A stretch of DNA of 53,861 bases from Hoeflea sp. BRH_c9 (GTDB lineage Bacteria > Pseudomonadota > Alphaproteobacteria > Rhizobiales > Rhizobiaceae), in NCBI GenBank assembly GCA_000961635.1, contig LADQ01000060.1, positions 1 through 53,861 on the forward strand. Reading direction: 5' to 3'. Numbering within the stretch: position 1 is the first letter of the stretch; every line of letters starts with the position of its first letter. Of the stretch, positions 42,733 through 51,516 are shown one piece after another. The notes under the pieces were generated by a model. That model saw only the letters and a program-made list of their open reading frames with translations, was not told the origin of the DNA and made no database searches. A program made the position numbers and the translations under genes.

Positions 42733-44637
42733 ATGATCCGTAGGTTGATCCACTGGCTCGCGGCGAGAGATCGGCGCACCAAGCAATCCATCCTCGTCGG
42801 GTTTGATTTCGTCCTGTTCGCCTGTGCGGTTTGGTTTGGCTACTCGATCCGCTACAGCGTACTTTACAGCCCTGATATGACGCAGGGTTTTCTGATCCTT
42901 GCGGCGCCAGCCATCGGCATCCCGATCATGTATGCCTTTGGCCTTTATACCTCGATAACCCGATATGTCGGCGAACACGCACTGTGGACCATGTTCAAGG
43001 CGGTCGGACTGACTGCCGTGTTGTGGACATTGGTCGCCATCGGCGTGCGGCTCGAAGGCTCCAGCGCGGTGCCGAGGACGGTGCTGGTGCTGTTTTGGCT
43101 GCTGTCGTTGTTGATGGTCGCCGGCTTCCGCTACACCTCCCGATGGCTGATTCTGGAGTTCACCCGCGAACCGACGCCACACCGGAATATTCTTGTCTAC
43201 GGCGCTGGCGACGCCGGCCGGCAGATTGCCGCGACACTCAAGCAAAGCAGCTACAGGATCACGATCTTTCAGGTTGATGATGATCCGTCATTGTGGGGAG
43301 CCACGATTGGCGGCATCAAGATCAGAAGCACTGACGATCTTGAGCGTTTGATCGAGCGATACGGCATCACCGAGGCGATCGTGACGATGCGGCATGCCAA
43401 CACCGCGCGCCGGGCCGAGGTTGTCGAAGAATTGACCGGACTTGGCTTGCGGGTTCGGATCCTTCCCGCCTTCGTCGACATCGCCGATGGCAAGCACACG
43501 GTGGATTTGATCCGCGATGTCGAGATCGGCGATCTCCTGGGCCGTGACGCGGTGCCGCCGGAGCATGGCTTGATGGCGGTCAACACCCGCGGCAAGGCTG
43601 TCCTGGTTACCGGCGCCGGGGGGTCCATTGGATCTGAGCTGTGCCGGCAACTCAGCGCTGTTGGCGTATCCAAACTGATCATGATGGATTCGAGCGAGTT
43701 TGCGCTCTACCAGATTGACCGTGAGATCGCCAAGCAAGCTGGATTTGAGAAAGTAACGGTGCTTGGCTCTGTCACCGATGCCGCGTTGATGCGCCGGGTG
43801 ATGACCGAGAATAAGGTCAGTACGGTTTTTCATGCCGCAGCCTACAAACACGTGCCATTGGTTGAGGCAAATCCGTTTGAAGGCGTCAAGAACAACGTCT
43901 TCGGGACGTTTTCCGTGGCGTCGGCTGCTTTCGATAGCGATGTTGAAGTGTTTGTCCTCATATCGACGGACAAGGCGGTCCGCCCGTCGAGCGTCATGGG
44001 TGCATCCAAACGCCTGGCTGAACTGATTGTCCAGGATTTCGCGGAGAAGGCGAAACGGCAGAACCGCGGAAAAGTCTTCTGTGCGGTCCGGTTTGGAAAC
44101 GTCATCGGGTCCAGTGGCTCGGTCATTCCCCTCTTCAAGGAGCAGATCCGCAACGGCGGCCCGATCACCCTGACCCATGCCGATACCACACGCTATTTCA
44201 TGTCGATCGAGGAAGCGGCCCAATTGGTCATTCAGGCCGGAAGCCTTGCCCGCCGGAATGACGAGACAGGCAATTTCCCGGGGCGGATATTCCTTCTCGA
44301 CATGGGGCAGCCGGTCCGGATCAGGGATCTGGCGGTCAAGATGGTGCAGTTGTCGAATTTGACTGTCTGCGACGAAACCAACCCGAATGGTGACATCGCC
44401 GTCCGGGAAATCGGGCTGCGCCCGGGCGAGAAAATGCATGAGGAACTGTATTTCTCGGTCGAGGCGGCCACTCCTACGTCACACCAGAAGATTTCGGTCG
44501 CAGCTGAATCGGCGCCCGAGGGCCTGGACATTGACCTGATGTACAAGGAGCTCGAACAATTGATCGCCGCGGAAGATCACGCCGGCCTGATCGAGTTTCT
44601 GCGCCGCGTTGCCGGAATGGGCCTGCAGGCCGAATGA
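42733..44637 (+). CDS. Membrane UDP-GlcNAc 4,6-dehydratase-like protein (CapD/WbpM/FlaA1 family)
   Basis: A 634-residue protein of the long WbpM type. Four membrane helices span about residues 18-135, followed by a CoA-binding-like Rossmann domain (ILVYGAGDAGRQIA, about 153). The catalytic extended SDR domain has VLVTGAGGSIGSELCRQ (about 290-306), ISTDKAVRPSSVMGASKRLAE with the SMK triad typical of large members, and RFGNVIGSSGSVIPLF. These enzymes convert UDP-GlcNAc to UDP-4-keto-6-deoxy-GlcNAc, the precursor of QuiNAc, FucNAc or bacillosamine. It lies 3.4 kb beyond the glycan island, yet its product is what the reductase half of the fusion at 33517 would need. Product stereochemistry is not proven. 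Confidence 0.92.
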   Translation: MIRRLIHWLAARDRRTKQSILVGFDFVLFACAVWFGYSIRYSVLYSPDMTQGFLILAAPAIGIPIMYAFGLYTSITRYVGEHALWTMFKAVGLTAVLWTLVAIGVRLEGSSAVPRTVLVLFWLLSLLMVAGFRYTSRWLILEFTREPTPHRNILVYGAGDAGRQIAATLKQSSYRITIFQVDDDPSLWGATIGGIKIRSTDDLERLIERYGITEAIVTMRHANTARRAEVVEELTGLGLRVRILPAFVDIADGKHTVDLIRDVEIGDLLGRDAVPPEHGLMAVNTRGKAVLVTGAGGSIGSELCRQLSAVGVSKLIMMDSSEFALYQIDREIAKQAGFEKVTVLGSVTDAALMRRVMTENKVSTVFHAAAYKHVPLVEANPFEGVKNNVFGTFSVASAAFDSDVEVFVLISTDKAVRPSSVMGASKRLAELIVQDFAEKAKRQNRGKVFCAVRFGNVIGSSGSVIPLFKEQIRNGGPITLTHADTTRYFMSIEEAAQLVIQAGSLARRNDETGNFPGRIFLLDMGQPVRIRDLAVKMVQLSNLTVCDETNPNGDIAVREIGLRPGEKMHEELYFSVEAATPTSHQKISVAAESAPEGLDIDLMYKELEQLIAAEDHAGLIEFLRRVAGMGLQAE

Positions 44638-44820
44638 TCCATCAGCCCCTGTCTCGGGCTCCCGGAAGTCCGCAACCGGATGCGGCAGGGTATTGACGCC
44701 AGTCACTGCCGGAATTGCCAAAACAGATCACTGAGCGGCCTTGCTGATCGGGTGGGGTTGACCTTTGCCGGCAGCTGGAGTGTCATCCCGCCGCCAACCA
44801 AATCACCTATCAGCGGCTCC

Positions 44821-46020
44821 ATGAAAATATTCCCCTCGACCATCGGTCTGGGTGTCACCATGACCATTGGCTATGGGACACTCTATTACTCGTTCTCTGT
44901 GCTCGCTCCCGAGATCGCCCGGGAATTCGGTTGGGGGGAGAGTTTCGTCTTTGCCATCTTTTCGATCGGGCTGCTGGCCGGGGCCGTGTCGGCGCCGATC
45001 ATCGGCCGGACGATTGACCGGTTTGGCGCCCGTTCGGTGATGAGCGCCGGATCGCTCTTTGCCGCGGCGACCCTCGCATTGATTTCCGTCATGCAGAATG
45101 CCTGGCAATTCACCATTCTTGCGCTGATGGCGGAGTTTGTTGCGATCGCGGTCCAGTATGAAGCCGGCTTTGCCGCACTGGCCCAGCGCTATGGCCGCGG
45201 TGCCCGCGCCGAAATCACGCTCGTCACGCTGATTGCCGGTTTTGCCTCCACCGTGTTCTGGCCGCTGCTGCAATGGCTCTTGACCCTGATGACCTGGCGC
45301 GAGGTCTATCTGGTGCTGGCCGCCATGAACCTTCTGATCGCCCTGCCGATCCATCTGACCATGCCAAAGGGACGGCAGACGCCGCCGGCGATGCCGGCAG
45401 ACGCAACGGCGCCTCCGGCCGTCCGGTCCGGCAGGCCCGTTCCTGGCGACAGACGTCCGATGATCCTGCTCGGCATCAGCCTGGCGAGCGGCGGGTTCGT
45501 GCTTTCGGCCATAGGGGCGTCATTGCTGATTCTTCTGGACGACATCGGCTTTGCCACGGCCACCGCGACGATCGCGGCAAGCTGTATCGGTCCATCCCAG
45601 GTGGCGGCGCGTCTGTTCGAATATGCGCGCCGCGGACATTTCTCGCCGCCGATGACGGCGATCATCGCCGCATCGGCCATGGTGCTCGGAATGGCGCTGT
45701 TGGGGATGACCTTGCTGGCGTTGGTGCCGGCCTTCCTGTTTGCCTTCGCGGTGATGTATGGTGTCGGCCAGGGCCTGACATCGATTGTGCGCGGCATGCT
45801 GCCGCTGCATTACTTCGGTCCGGAAGGCTATGGCCGCCGCACCGGCACCTTGTCCGGCTTCCGCATGGTGCTGGCGGCGTCGGCGCCCTTCACCATCATC
45901 TTCCTCAATGAACGCGTAGGAACGGCAACCGCAATCGGCTGCCTCGTGGCCGCGTCGCTTCTGTCGATGATCTCGATGCTGGCGCTGGTGCGGTTCATGC
46001 GGGAGCCGAGGCCTGACTGA
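44821..46020 (+). CDS. Major facilitator superfamily transporter
   Basis: A 399-residue, twelve-helix MFS protein from ATG 44821 (MKIFPSTIGLGVTMTIGYG). The open frame begins at 44680, but the extra residues are polar and unlikely to be translated. The loop between helices 2 and 3 has the MFS motif GRTIDRFGARSVMSAGS, and a central cytoplasmic loop (about residues 183-210) is proline- and alanine-rich. The helix-1 pattern GYGTLYYSFSVLAPEIAREFGW resembles bacterial oxalate/formate-antiporter-like and monocarboxylate-type MFS proteins. Substrate unknown. It faces the BTLCP peptidase gene tail to tail across 26 bases. Confidence 0.85.
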   Translation: MKIFPSTIGLGVTMTIGYGTLYYSFSVLAPEIAREFGWGESFVFAIFSIGLLAGAVSAPIIGRTIDRFGARSVMSAGSLFAAATLALISVMQNAWQFTILALMAEFVAIAVQYEAGFAALAQRYGRGARAEITLVTLIAGFASTVFWPLLQWLLTLMTWREVYLVLAAMNLLIALPIHLTMPKGRQTPPAMPADATAPPAVRSGRPVPGDRRPMILLGISLASGGFVLSAIGASLLILLDDIGFATATATIAASCIGPSQVAARLFEYARRGHFSPPMTAIIAASAMVLGMALLGMTLLALVPAFLFAFAVMYGVGQGLTSIVRGMLPLHYFGPEGYGRRTGTLSGFRMVLAASAPFTIIFLNERVGTATAIGCLVAASLLSMISMLALVRFMREPRPD

Positions 46021-46046
46021 CCAATCGAGCCTGGAGGCCTGGCCGG

Positions 46047-46655
46047 CTATTTCACCGCGCCGACCAGCACATCCGAACCATTCTCGATGGTGACCCAGCG
46101 GCCTGAATTGTTCGATGCCTGCCGTTTGAGATAGCGGTAGGGCGTGTCGCGCCAGCTCCTGATCTCGTCGACGAGATTGTCGAGCACGAAATCGCCCTCG
46201 GACGTCCTCAGCGTCAGCACCGCATGACCTTCGCCATCCGGTTTGCGGACGACGGTGATCAGCGCGTCGGCGGCTGAAAATCCGCGCTCGATCAGCATGT
46301 GCCGCTTGAGCAGCACGTAATCCTCGCAATCGCCGGCGACGTCAGGATAGGACCAGACTTCTTCCTTGCCGAAGATTTCCATGTCGGTCTTGGGCATCAC
46401 CGAAAAGTTGACCGCTTGGTTGATTTCCCTGACCACATCCCAACCATAGTCGGTGACCTTCGGCGCAGCGTCCGAACCCTTCACCGGCTTGCATTCGGAG
46501 GCAAACTCCCTGCAGAATTCATAGTGCCCGATGGGCTGCGAGGTCACCCGGCCGGTCTCCATGGACCTGCCATCGGCCATCGACCCGACGGGAAATGCAA
46601 TTGACGCCACAGCGGCGATCAATGCCCATCTTGTTCGTCCCGGCCCGCAAAACAT
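46047..46655 (-). CDS. Periplasmic transglutaminase-like cysteine peptidase (BTLCP family)
   Basis: A 202-residue protein with an N-terminal signal peptide (hydrophobic ALIAAVASIAFPVGSMADG, residues 11-29, with likely cleavage after SMA). The papain-like triad of the BTLCP (DUF920) family is intact: Cys in DVAGDCEDYVLLKR, His in GEGHAVLTLRT and Asp in DFVLDNLVDEIRSW. LapG, the best-known member, cleaves a surface adhesin under cyclic-di-GMP control; the rhizobial short BTLCPs have unknown substrates. No LapD-like partner is visible here. Single gene, convergent with the MFS gene. Proteobacterial family, frequent in Rhizobiales. Confidence 0.88.
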   Translation of the reverse strand: MFCGPGRTRWALIAAVASIAFPVGSMADGRSMETGRVTSQPIGHYEFCREFASECKPVKGSDAAPKVTDYGWDVVREINQAVNFSVMPKTDMEIFGKEEVWSYPDVAGDCEDYVLLKRHMLIERGFSAADALITVVRKPDGEGHAVLTLRTSEGDFVLDNLVDEIRSWRDTPYRYLKRQASNNSGRWVTIENGSDVLVGAVK

Positions 46656-46816
46656 TCCGGTCTACCCCACGCCGTCCCAATTCGTTAACAAAGAGTTAAG
46701 ATCGGATGGCGCGAAGAGTCAATTGCGGGGTCTGAGCCTTCTGGCGACATGGTTACCGGCCGCGGCTTTCGGGCCACACCAGCATTCGCCGGGAAGTCCT
46801 GCCGCCGACGGGGAAA

Positions 46817-47614
46817 TCATGCAGGCGCCGCCAGACCGTCCGCGGCGGCAAGAATCCGGGCGATGTCCTCGTCCCGGGAAAGCCGGTGGTCGCCATCACG
46901 GATCAACGTCAAAGTGACGTTTTCGGAGGGCAAATGCTCGATAAGCCTGAGCGCATGACGCCAGGGCACATCCGGATCGGCCATGCCCTGGATGATGTGA
47001 ACCGGGGCGCAGGTCTCGATCAGCCCCTCAAGAACCCGGTTGTTGCGGCCATCCTCAAGCAGCGCCCGGGTGAAGACGTTCGGATCCGGACCGTAAGGCG
47101 TTGGCTCCTCGTAAAAACCGTCATGTTCGAGGGCTTGCCGTTGCGCCATTGTCAGCTCCGGCTCCATCAGCTCCAGCGTGAAGTCCGGCGCCGGCGCGAT
47201 CAGCAGCAGCCCCGCCACCCGGTCGCCCTCGCCACGGGCCCTGAGTTCCTGCACCATCCTGAGCGCGATCCATCCGCCCATCGAAGACCCGGCAAGGATT
47301 TGCGGTCCCGATGTATAATGATCGAACGCCGCCAGACTCTCTTCCAGCCATCGCGATATCGTGCCATCGCGAAAACTGCCGCCGGATGCGCCGTGCCCGG
47401 AATAATCGAAGCGGAGCGAGGCGCGCCCCTGCCGTCCCGCCAGCTGACAGAGCGCCTCGGCCTTTGATCCGGTCATGTCGGAGCGGTAGCCGCCGAGCCA
47501 GACGAATCCTGGCAGATCCGCGCCGGCTTTCGTCGCCTTGCGGGTCAGCGCCGAGATGGACCGCGCCTGGTTGCCTGTGCCCACATTCAGCGTGCTGAGC
47601 TCTGGTTGGATCAT
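46817..47614 (-). CDS. Alpha/beta hydrolase
   Basis: A 265-residue alpha/beta-hydrolase-fold protein. The nucleophile elbow is ILAGSSMGGWIALRMV (Ser about residue 116), the oxyanion region FVWLGGYRSDM lies near residue 40, the acid is probably Asp in GMADPDVPWRHAL, and the His is in RDGDHRLSRDED near residue 247. The FDYSGHGASGG segment is typical of small carboxylesterase/acyltransferase-like members, with similarity to mycophenolic-acid acyl-glucuronide esterase-type proteins. It is transcribed away from infC, sharing a 190-base divergent control region. Substrate not known. Confidence 0.85.
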   Translation of the reverse strand: MIQPELSTLNVGTGNQARSISALTRKATKAGADLPGFVWLGGYRSDMTGSKAEALCQLAGRQGRASLRFDYSGHGASGGSFRDGTISRWLEESLAAFDHYTSGPQILAGSSMGGWIALRMVQELRARGEGDRVAGLLLIAPAPDFTLELMEPELTMAQRQALEHDGFYEEPTPYGPDPNVFTRALLEDGRNNRVLEGLIETCAPVHIIQGMADPDVPWRHALRLIEHLPSENVTLTLIRDGDHRLSRDEDIARILAAADGLAAPA

Positions 47615-47805
47615 ATCCGTCGCGCCCCGTTTCCTGGTTTTGAACCCCTTCTACAAGATTCGCGGGCGTTCTGCCGTCGCTGTGGTGATTTTTTCGCAAA
47701 GCCATGCTATTGACACCGGCCTGCCGATGACGACATTGCGCGCAAACAATTTCGCTCGCACGCTGTCAGAGGCGGAACCGACGCGTTAATCAGGAGACCA
47801 AAACC

Positions 47806-48342
47806 ATTCGCAGACCATTCAGAGCGCCGCCAACCGCCAACGAAGGCCCCCGCGCAAACCAGAACATTCGGACCCCGACGGTCCAGCTCATTGATTCCGA
47901 AGGCCAGAACCACGGTGTCGTGCCAACCGAACAGGCCTTGGCCATGGCCGAAGAGGTTGGCCTCGACCTTGTCGAGATCAATTCCGCGGGCGACGTGCCC
48001 GTTTGCAAGATCGTTGATCTTGGCAAGTTGAAATACGCGTCGCAGAAAAAAGCCTCGGAGGCGCGCAAGAAGCAGAAAACCGTTGAGGTCAAGGAAATCA
48101 AGATGCGCCCCAACATCGACACCCATGACTACGAGGTGAAGATGCGCGCCATGAACCGGTTCTTTGACGAAGGCGACAAGGTCAAGGTCACGCTGAGGTT
48201 CCGTGGCCGTGAAATGGCGCATATGGAACTCGGCATGAAGCTGCTTCAGAAGGTCAAGGACGATACCGTCTCCATCGCCAAGGTCGAAGCCGAGCCCAAG
48301 CTCGAGGGCCGTCAGATGATGATGGTTCTGGCGCCGCGCTGA
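47806..48342 (+). CDS. infC: Translation initiation factor IF-3, AUU start codon
   Basis: IF-3 binds the 30S subunit, prevents premature 50S joining and checks the start codon and initiator tRNA. The 178-residue protein starts at the non-standard ATT 47806 (read as Met, then [20 protein letters not shown]), with AGGAG at 47792-47796. The next start-like codon with good context is only GTG 47920, which would remove the conserved N-terminal domain with [17 protein letters not shown]. The C-terminal domain has [18 protein letters not shown] and [21 protein letters not shown] written here with FDEGDKV. An AUU start is the classic basis of infC autoregulation by IF-3. A clear terminator follows at 48391-48415, so infC is separated from rpmI-rplT. 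Confidence 0.95.
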   Translation: MRRPFRAPPTANEGPRANQNIRTPTVQLIDSEGQNHGVVPTEQALAMAEEVGLDLVEINSAGDVPVCKIVDLGKLKYASQKKASEARKKQKTVEVKEIKMRPNIDTHDYEVKMRAMNRFFDEGDKVKVTLRFRGREMAHMELGMKLLQKVKDDTVSIAKVEAEPKLEGRQMMMVLAPR

Positions 48343-48390
48343 TTGGTTCTTGCCATTCCCTGAAATGGCCGCAATTTTAATCTCTTGGAA

Positions 48391-48415
48391 GACCGCGAGT
48401 TTTCGCGGTCTTTTT
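48391..48415 (+). terminator. Intrinsic terminator after infC
   Basis: A perfect 8-bp stem (GACCGCGA at 48391-48398 with TCGCGGTC at 48403-48410), a GTTT tetraloop and a run of five T. It ends the infC transcript about 50 bases after the stop codon and before the divergent-function ICMT-like gene. Confidence 0.9.
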
Positions 48416-48455
48416 CGTTTGCCGTTGGCGCATTCATAGCGGGTAGGGGACAAGC

Positions 48456-49091
48456 ATGCTGGCAGCCAGGATCGATCTCGGTCGCGTTCAGAAAATCCGC
48501 ATTGCCGCATTCTGGCTCATCGCTGTGATGCTCGGCTTGATGCTGCTGTTCGTTCGCTCCGGTTGGGAGGATACTGCGCCCTTCGGACTCGGTATCGAGG
48601 ACGCCATAGAACTCCTCGGCCTTGGGCTGATCGGCATCGCCGTCACAGGCCGGCTGTGGGCGACGCTCTATGTCGGTGGGCGCAAATCCATCCAGCTCGT
48701 GCAGGATGGTCCCTATTCCGTTACCCGCAATCCGCTTTATGTCTTTTCCACCATCGGCGCCTTTGGCGTGGGCATGCAGGCGGGCAGCCTCCTCGTCGGC
48801 GCTCTGGCGGCGCTGATCACCGCACTCGTCCTTACAGTCACCGCCCGGCAGGAAGCGGGCTTCCTGCGAGCCAGGTTTGGCGCTGAGTTCGAGGAATACG
48901 AGAAGCGCGTGCCGATGTTCTTTCCCAGGCCCTCGCTTTATGTCGAGCCCGAGACGCTTCAGATCCTGCCGCGCAGGCTCTATTCGACCCTTTTCGACGG
49001 CGCTTTCTTCTTCCTTGCCTTTCCGCTCCTCGAGCTTGTCGAAGTATTTCAGGAGCATGATCTCCTTCCGGTGTTCTTCAACGCCTATTGA
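48456..49091 (+). CDS. Isoprenylcysteine carboxyl methyltransferase-like membrane protein
   Basis: A 211-residue protein with about four or five membrane helices. The segment GPYSVTRNPLYVFS (about residues 86-99), followed by ARQEAGFLRARFGAEFEEYEKRVPMFFPRP, is the ICMT/PEMT signature, where the His/Arg-Asn-Pro-x-Y motif and EE-x-L-x-x-x-F-G-x-E-Y-x-x-Y bind SAM. Bacterial members methylate lipids or unknown small molecules. The usual histidine before Pro-Leu-Tyr is not present (RNPLY rather than RHPxY). It lies between infC and rpmI-rplT on the same strand, after the infC terminator; a link to translation is not evident. Confidence 0.8.
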   Translation: MLAARIDLGRVQKIRIAAFWLIAVMLGLMLLFVRSGWEDTAPFGLGIEDAIELLGLGLIGIAVTGRLWATLYVGGRKSIQLVQDGPYSVTRNPLYVFSTIGAFGVGMQAGSLLVGALAALITALVLTVTARQEAGFLRARFGAEFEEYEKRVPMFFPRPSLYVEPETLQILPRRLYSTLFDGAFFFLAFPLLELVEVFQEHDLLPVFFNAY

Positions 49092-49115
49092 GTATCACCC
49101 GTCCGCTTTCGGGTC

Positions 49116-49144
49116 TTGCATCTCGAACGCCTTCACACTATAAG
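49116..49144 (+). promoter_or_regulatory. Predicted promoter of rpmI-rplT
   Basis: TTGCAT (49116-49121) and TATAAG (49139-49144) are spaced by 17 bases, just after the end of the ICMT-like gene. It would give an unusually long leader of about 140 bases before rpmI (ATG 49292). Confidence 0.55.
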
Positions 49145-49222
49145 GCCTCGTTCAAACCGGCCGGCAGGGCATGCCGAGGCGGTTTCTGACGCTGGATGCA
49201 AAAGGGGTCTTCGCCCTTTGCC
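49145..49222 (+). promoter_or_regulatory. Structured 5' leader of rpmI-rplT, possible ribosomal-protein autoregulatory element
   Basis: GCCTCG (49145-49150) can pair with CGAGGC (49175-49180), while AAACCG (49154-49159) can pair with CGGTTT (49180-49185). The two pairings cross, so they are either alternative folds or a pseudoknot. A further hairpin (49198-49221) pairs GCAAA/GGG with CCC/TTTGC around a TCTTCG loop. In Escherichia coli and Bacillus, L20 represses this operon through structured leader RNA; a similar role is inferred here. Confidence 0.35.
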
Positions 49223-49291
49223 TCTCACCCAACAAGAACATGGCCGCGCAACGTCAAACTGGCGTTTAAAGGTCCGACAAGGAGTAGCGAA

Positions 49292-49492
49292 ATGCCCAAG
49301 ATGAAGACGAAATCGTCTGCCAAGAAGCGGTTCAAGATCACGGCGACCGGCAAGGTTATGGCCGCCGCCGCCGGCAAACGTCATGGCATGATCAAACGGT
49401 CCAACAAGTTCATTCGCGACGCGCGCGGCACCATGGTCCTTTCGGATCCTGACGCCAAGATCGTCAAGAAGTTCCTTCCCAACGGCCTCTAA
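49292..49492 (+). CDS. rpmI: 50S ribosomal protein L35
   Basis: A 66-residue basic protein from ATG 49292 with GGAG 9 bases upstream. The sequence [37 protein letters not shown] and the C-terminal [13 protein letters not shown] are typical for L35 of alphaproteobacteria. It is followed by rplT after 37 bases and is surely co-transcribed with it. Confidence 0.98.
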   Translation: MPKMKTKSSAKKRFKITATGKVMAAAAGKRHGMIKRSNKFIRDARGTMVLSDPDAKIVKKFLPNGL

Positions 49493-49529
49493 GAAGCGCC
49501 GGGACCACCGAATTTAAGGAGATCATGAT

Positions 49530-49931
49530 ATGGCACGCGTAAAACGGGGCGTTCCCGCCCATGCAAAACACAAGAAAGTCCTGAAAAAAGCCAAGGGCTT
49601 TTACGGACGCCGCAAAAATACCATCCGCGCCGCGAAGGCAGCAGTCGACAAGTCGATGCAATATGCCTACCGCGACCGCAAGGTCCGCAAGCGGAATTTC
49701 CGCGCACTCTGGATCCAGCGCATCAACGCCGCTGTCCGCGAGCACGGCCTGACCTATGGCCGCTTCATTGACGGCCTGACCAAGTCGGGCATCGAGGTTG
49801 ACCGCAAGGTCCTGTCCGACATGGCGATCCATGATGCGGAAGCCTTTGGCGTGCTCATCGCCGCCTCCAAGAAGGCGCTTGAATACCTCAAGGACTCCAC
49901 GCCGAACGAGTTTGAAACCGCTGTCGCCTAA
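49530..49931 (+). CDS. rplT: 50S ribosomal protein L20
   Basis: A 133-residue protein preceded by GGAG; it binds 23S rRNA early in 50S assembly and can repress its own operon. The family sequence [49 protein letters not shown] and [24 protein letters not shown] (shown in parts) is complete. It is the second gene of the rpmI-rplT operon and is followed by a terminator-like hairpin at 49974-50008. Confidence 0.98.
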   Translation: MARVKRGVPAHAKHKKVLKKAKGFYGRRKNTIRAAKAAVDKSMQYAYRDRKVRKRNFRALWIQRINAAVREHGLTYGRFIDGLTKSGIEVDRKVLSDMAIHDAEAFGVLIAASKKALEYLKDSTPNEFETAVA

Positions 49932-49973
49932 GCCAGCGTTTTCCCGAAGGCAGAGTTGCAATTGACCATCTGG

Positions 49974-50008
49974 GATCCCGCGCTGGCATGGCTGGCGCGG
50001 GATCTTTC
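49974..50008 (+). terminator. Intrinsic terminator after rplT
   Basis: A 10-bp GC-rich stem, GATCCCGCGC (49974-49983) with GCGCGGGATC (49995-50004), loop of 11 bases, then TTTCGTTTC. The T-tract is interrupted, so termination may be partial, allowing some read-through to pheS. Confidence 0.75.
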
Positions 50009-50101
50009 GTTTCACAATCAGGCATATCCCCTGTTTCTCAAGAGTGCCAATTCGTTTAAGCACGGGCGAACCGCCTCGCCAGATACGGACAGACAAACAC
50101 C

Positions 50102-51187
50102 ATGAGCCAGTACCAGACGCTTGAAACCTCCATCATGGCCGAAATTGCCGCCAGCGCCGATGAGGCGACTATAGAGGCCGTGCGGGTGGCGGCGCTCGGC
50201 AAGAAGGGCTCGGTTTCCGAACTGCTCAAGGGCCTGGGCAAGATGTCCGCCGAGGAACGCCAGGAAGCGGGACCGGCGATCAACGGGCTCAAGACCCGCA
50301 TTGCCGACGCCATCGCGGCGCGCAAGAGCGGCCTCCGCGATTCAGCGATCACAGAACGGCTGGCCCGCGAAACCGTCGATATCAGCCTGCCGGTACGCAC
50401 GTCGCCGGCCGAGCGCGGCCGCATCCACCCGATCAGCCAGATCGTCGACGAGATCACCGCCATCTTCGCCGACATGGGATTCGCAATCGCTGAAGGTCCG
50501 GACATCGAGACCGACCACTACAATTTCACCGCGCTGAATTTCCCCGACGGTCATCCGGCCCGGGAAATGCATGACACGTTTTTCCTTGAGCCGGACGACA
50601 ATGGCGAGCGCAAGGTTCTGCGCACCCACACCTCGCCGGTGCAGATCCGAACCATGGAGGCGCAAAAGCCGCCGATCCGCATCGTCATCCCGGGCAAGAC
50701 CTACCGGCAGGATTCCGACGCCACCCATTCGCCGATGTTCCATCAGGTCGAGGGCTTGGTGATCGACAAGACCGCCACGGTCGGCCATCTGCGCTGGGTT
50801 CTGGAGGAATTCTGCAAGGCTTTCTTCGAGGTCGACAACGTCGTCATGCGCTTCCGCCCCTCCTTCTTTCCCTTCACCGAGCCTTCCTTCGAGGTCGATA
50901 TCCAGTGCGACCGCTCGTCGGGCCCGATCGTCAAGTTCGGCGAGGGGAGTGACTGGATGGAGATCCTCGGCTGCGGCATGGTGCACCCGAATGTGCTGCG
51001 CGCCGGCGGGCTCGATCCCGACGAATATCAGGGCTTTGCCTGGGGCATGGGGCTCGACCGCATCGCCATGCTGAAATACGGCATGCCGGACTTGCGAGAC
51101 TTCTTCAACGCCGATGTCCGCTGGATCAGCCACTACGGCTTCCGCCCGCTCGACATGCCGACCTTGTTTGGAGGGCTGAGCGCGTAA
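50102..51187 (+). CDS. pheS: Phenylalanine--tRNA ligase alpha subunit
   Basis: A 361-residue class II aminoacyl-tRNA synthetase subunit; with PheT it forms the alpha2-beta2 enzyme that charges tRNA-Phe. The N-terminal coiled-coil region (about residues 1-85) is followed by motif 1 [21 protein letters not shown], motif 2 [20 protein letters not shown] and motif 3 [21 protein letters not shown] with [16 protein letters not shown]. Length and motifs are normal. The partner pheT starts only at 52261; three unrelated genes lie between them. Confidence 0.98.
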   Translation: MSQYQTLETSIMAEIAASADEATIEAVRVAALGKKGSVSELLKGLGKMSAEERQEAGPAINGLKTRIADAIAARKSGLRDSAITERLARETVDISLPVRTSPAERGRIHPISQIVDEITAIFADMGFAIAEGPDIETDHYNFTALNFPDGHPAREMHDTFFLEPDDNGERKVLRTHTSPVQIRTMEAQKPPIRIVIPGKTYRQDSDATHSPMFHQVEGLVIDKTATVGHLRWVLEEFCKAFFEVDNVVMRFRPSFFPFTEPSFEVDIQCDRSSGPIVKFGEGSDWMEILGCGMVHPNVLRAGGLDPDEYQGFAWGMGLDRIAMLKYGMPDLRDFFNADVRWISHYGFRPLDMPTLFGGLSA

Positions 51188-51194
51188 TATTAAA

Positions 51195-51206
51195 TTGTGG
51201 CCACAA
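51195..51206. promoter_or_regulatory. Perfect 12-bp palindrome upstream of brnT, candidate BrnA operator
   Basis: TTGTGGCCACAA is a perfect palindrome lying 20 bases before the brnT start, in an AT-rich 38-base gap that also has a TAATAT element. BrnT/BrnA pairs are autorepressed through BrnA, so this is the natural operator candidate. Binding is inferred. Confidence 0.5.
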
Positions 51207-51225
51207 ATAAATATGTGTGGTATGC

Positions 51226-51516
51226 ATGGAACTGGAGTGGGACGAGCAGAAAAGACAGAGAATCCTCCGGGAGCGAGGGTTGGATTTTGCTGATGTCGTG
51301 TACTTCGATCCGGAGAGTGTCGTCATTGATCGGGATATGCGACGCGACTATGGGGAAATCCGCTACAACTGGACAGGCTATCTGGACGGTGTTCTCTGTC
51401 GGGTTTGCTGGACTCCTAGAAATTCCAAGATGCGCATCATTTCGATGAGGAAGGTCAATGACCGCGAACGCAAAGTCTACGAAAAGGCAAAGCCCCCCAC
51501 TGCCAACGCTGGCTGA
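51226..51516 (+). CDS. brnT: BrnT-family ribonuclease toxin
   Basis: A 96-residue protein from ATG 51226 (MELEWDEQKRQRILRERGLDFADV). The BrnT signature is present: F/WDxxK at the N-terminus, VVYFDPESVVIDRDMRRDYGEIRY, and the end MRIISMRKVNDRERKVYEK with the R-x-x-S-x-R-x-x-x-x-E-R-x-x-Y pattern. BrnT is a RelE-fold ribonuclease toxin that arrests translation. Its 3' end overlaps brnA by 59 bases. It is the first gene of a three-gene insertion between pheS and pheT; a GTG at 51217 is an alternative start. Confidence 0.9.
   Translation: MELEWDEQKRQRILRERGLDFADVVYFDPESVVIDRDMRRDYGEIRYNWTGYLDGVLCRVCWTPRNSKMRIISMRKVNDRERKVYEKAKPPTANAG

Noticed and set aside
47727-47789. A 20-codon open frame ([20 protein letters not shown]) just before the infC ribosome-binding site, possibly a leader peptide.
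   Set aside because: It has no ribosome-binding site and no run of regulatory codons; the TAA next to the infC site is probably chance.
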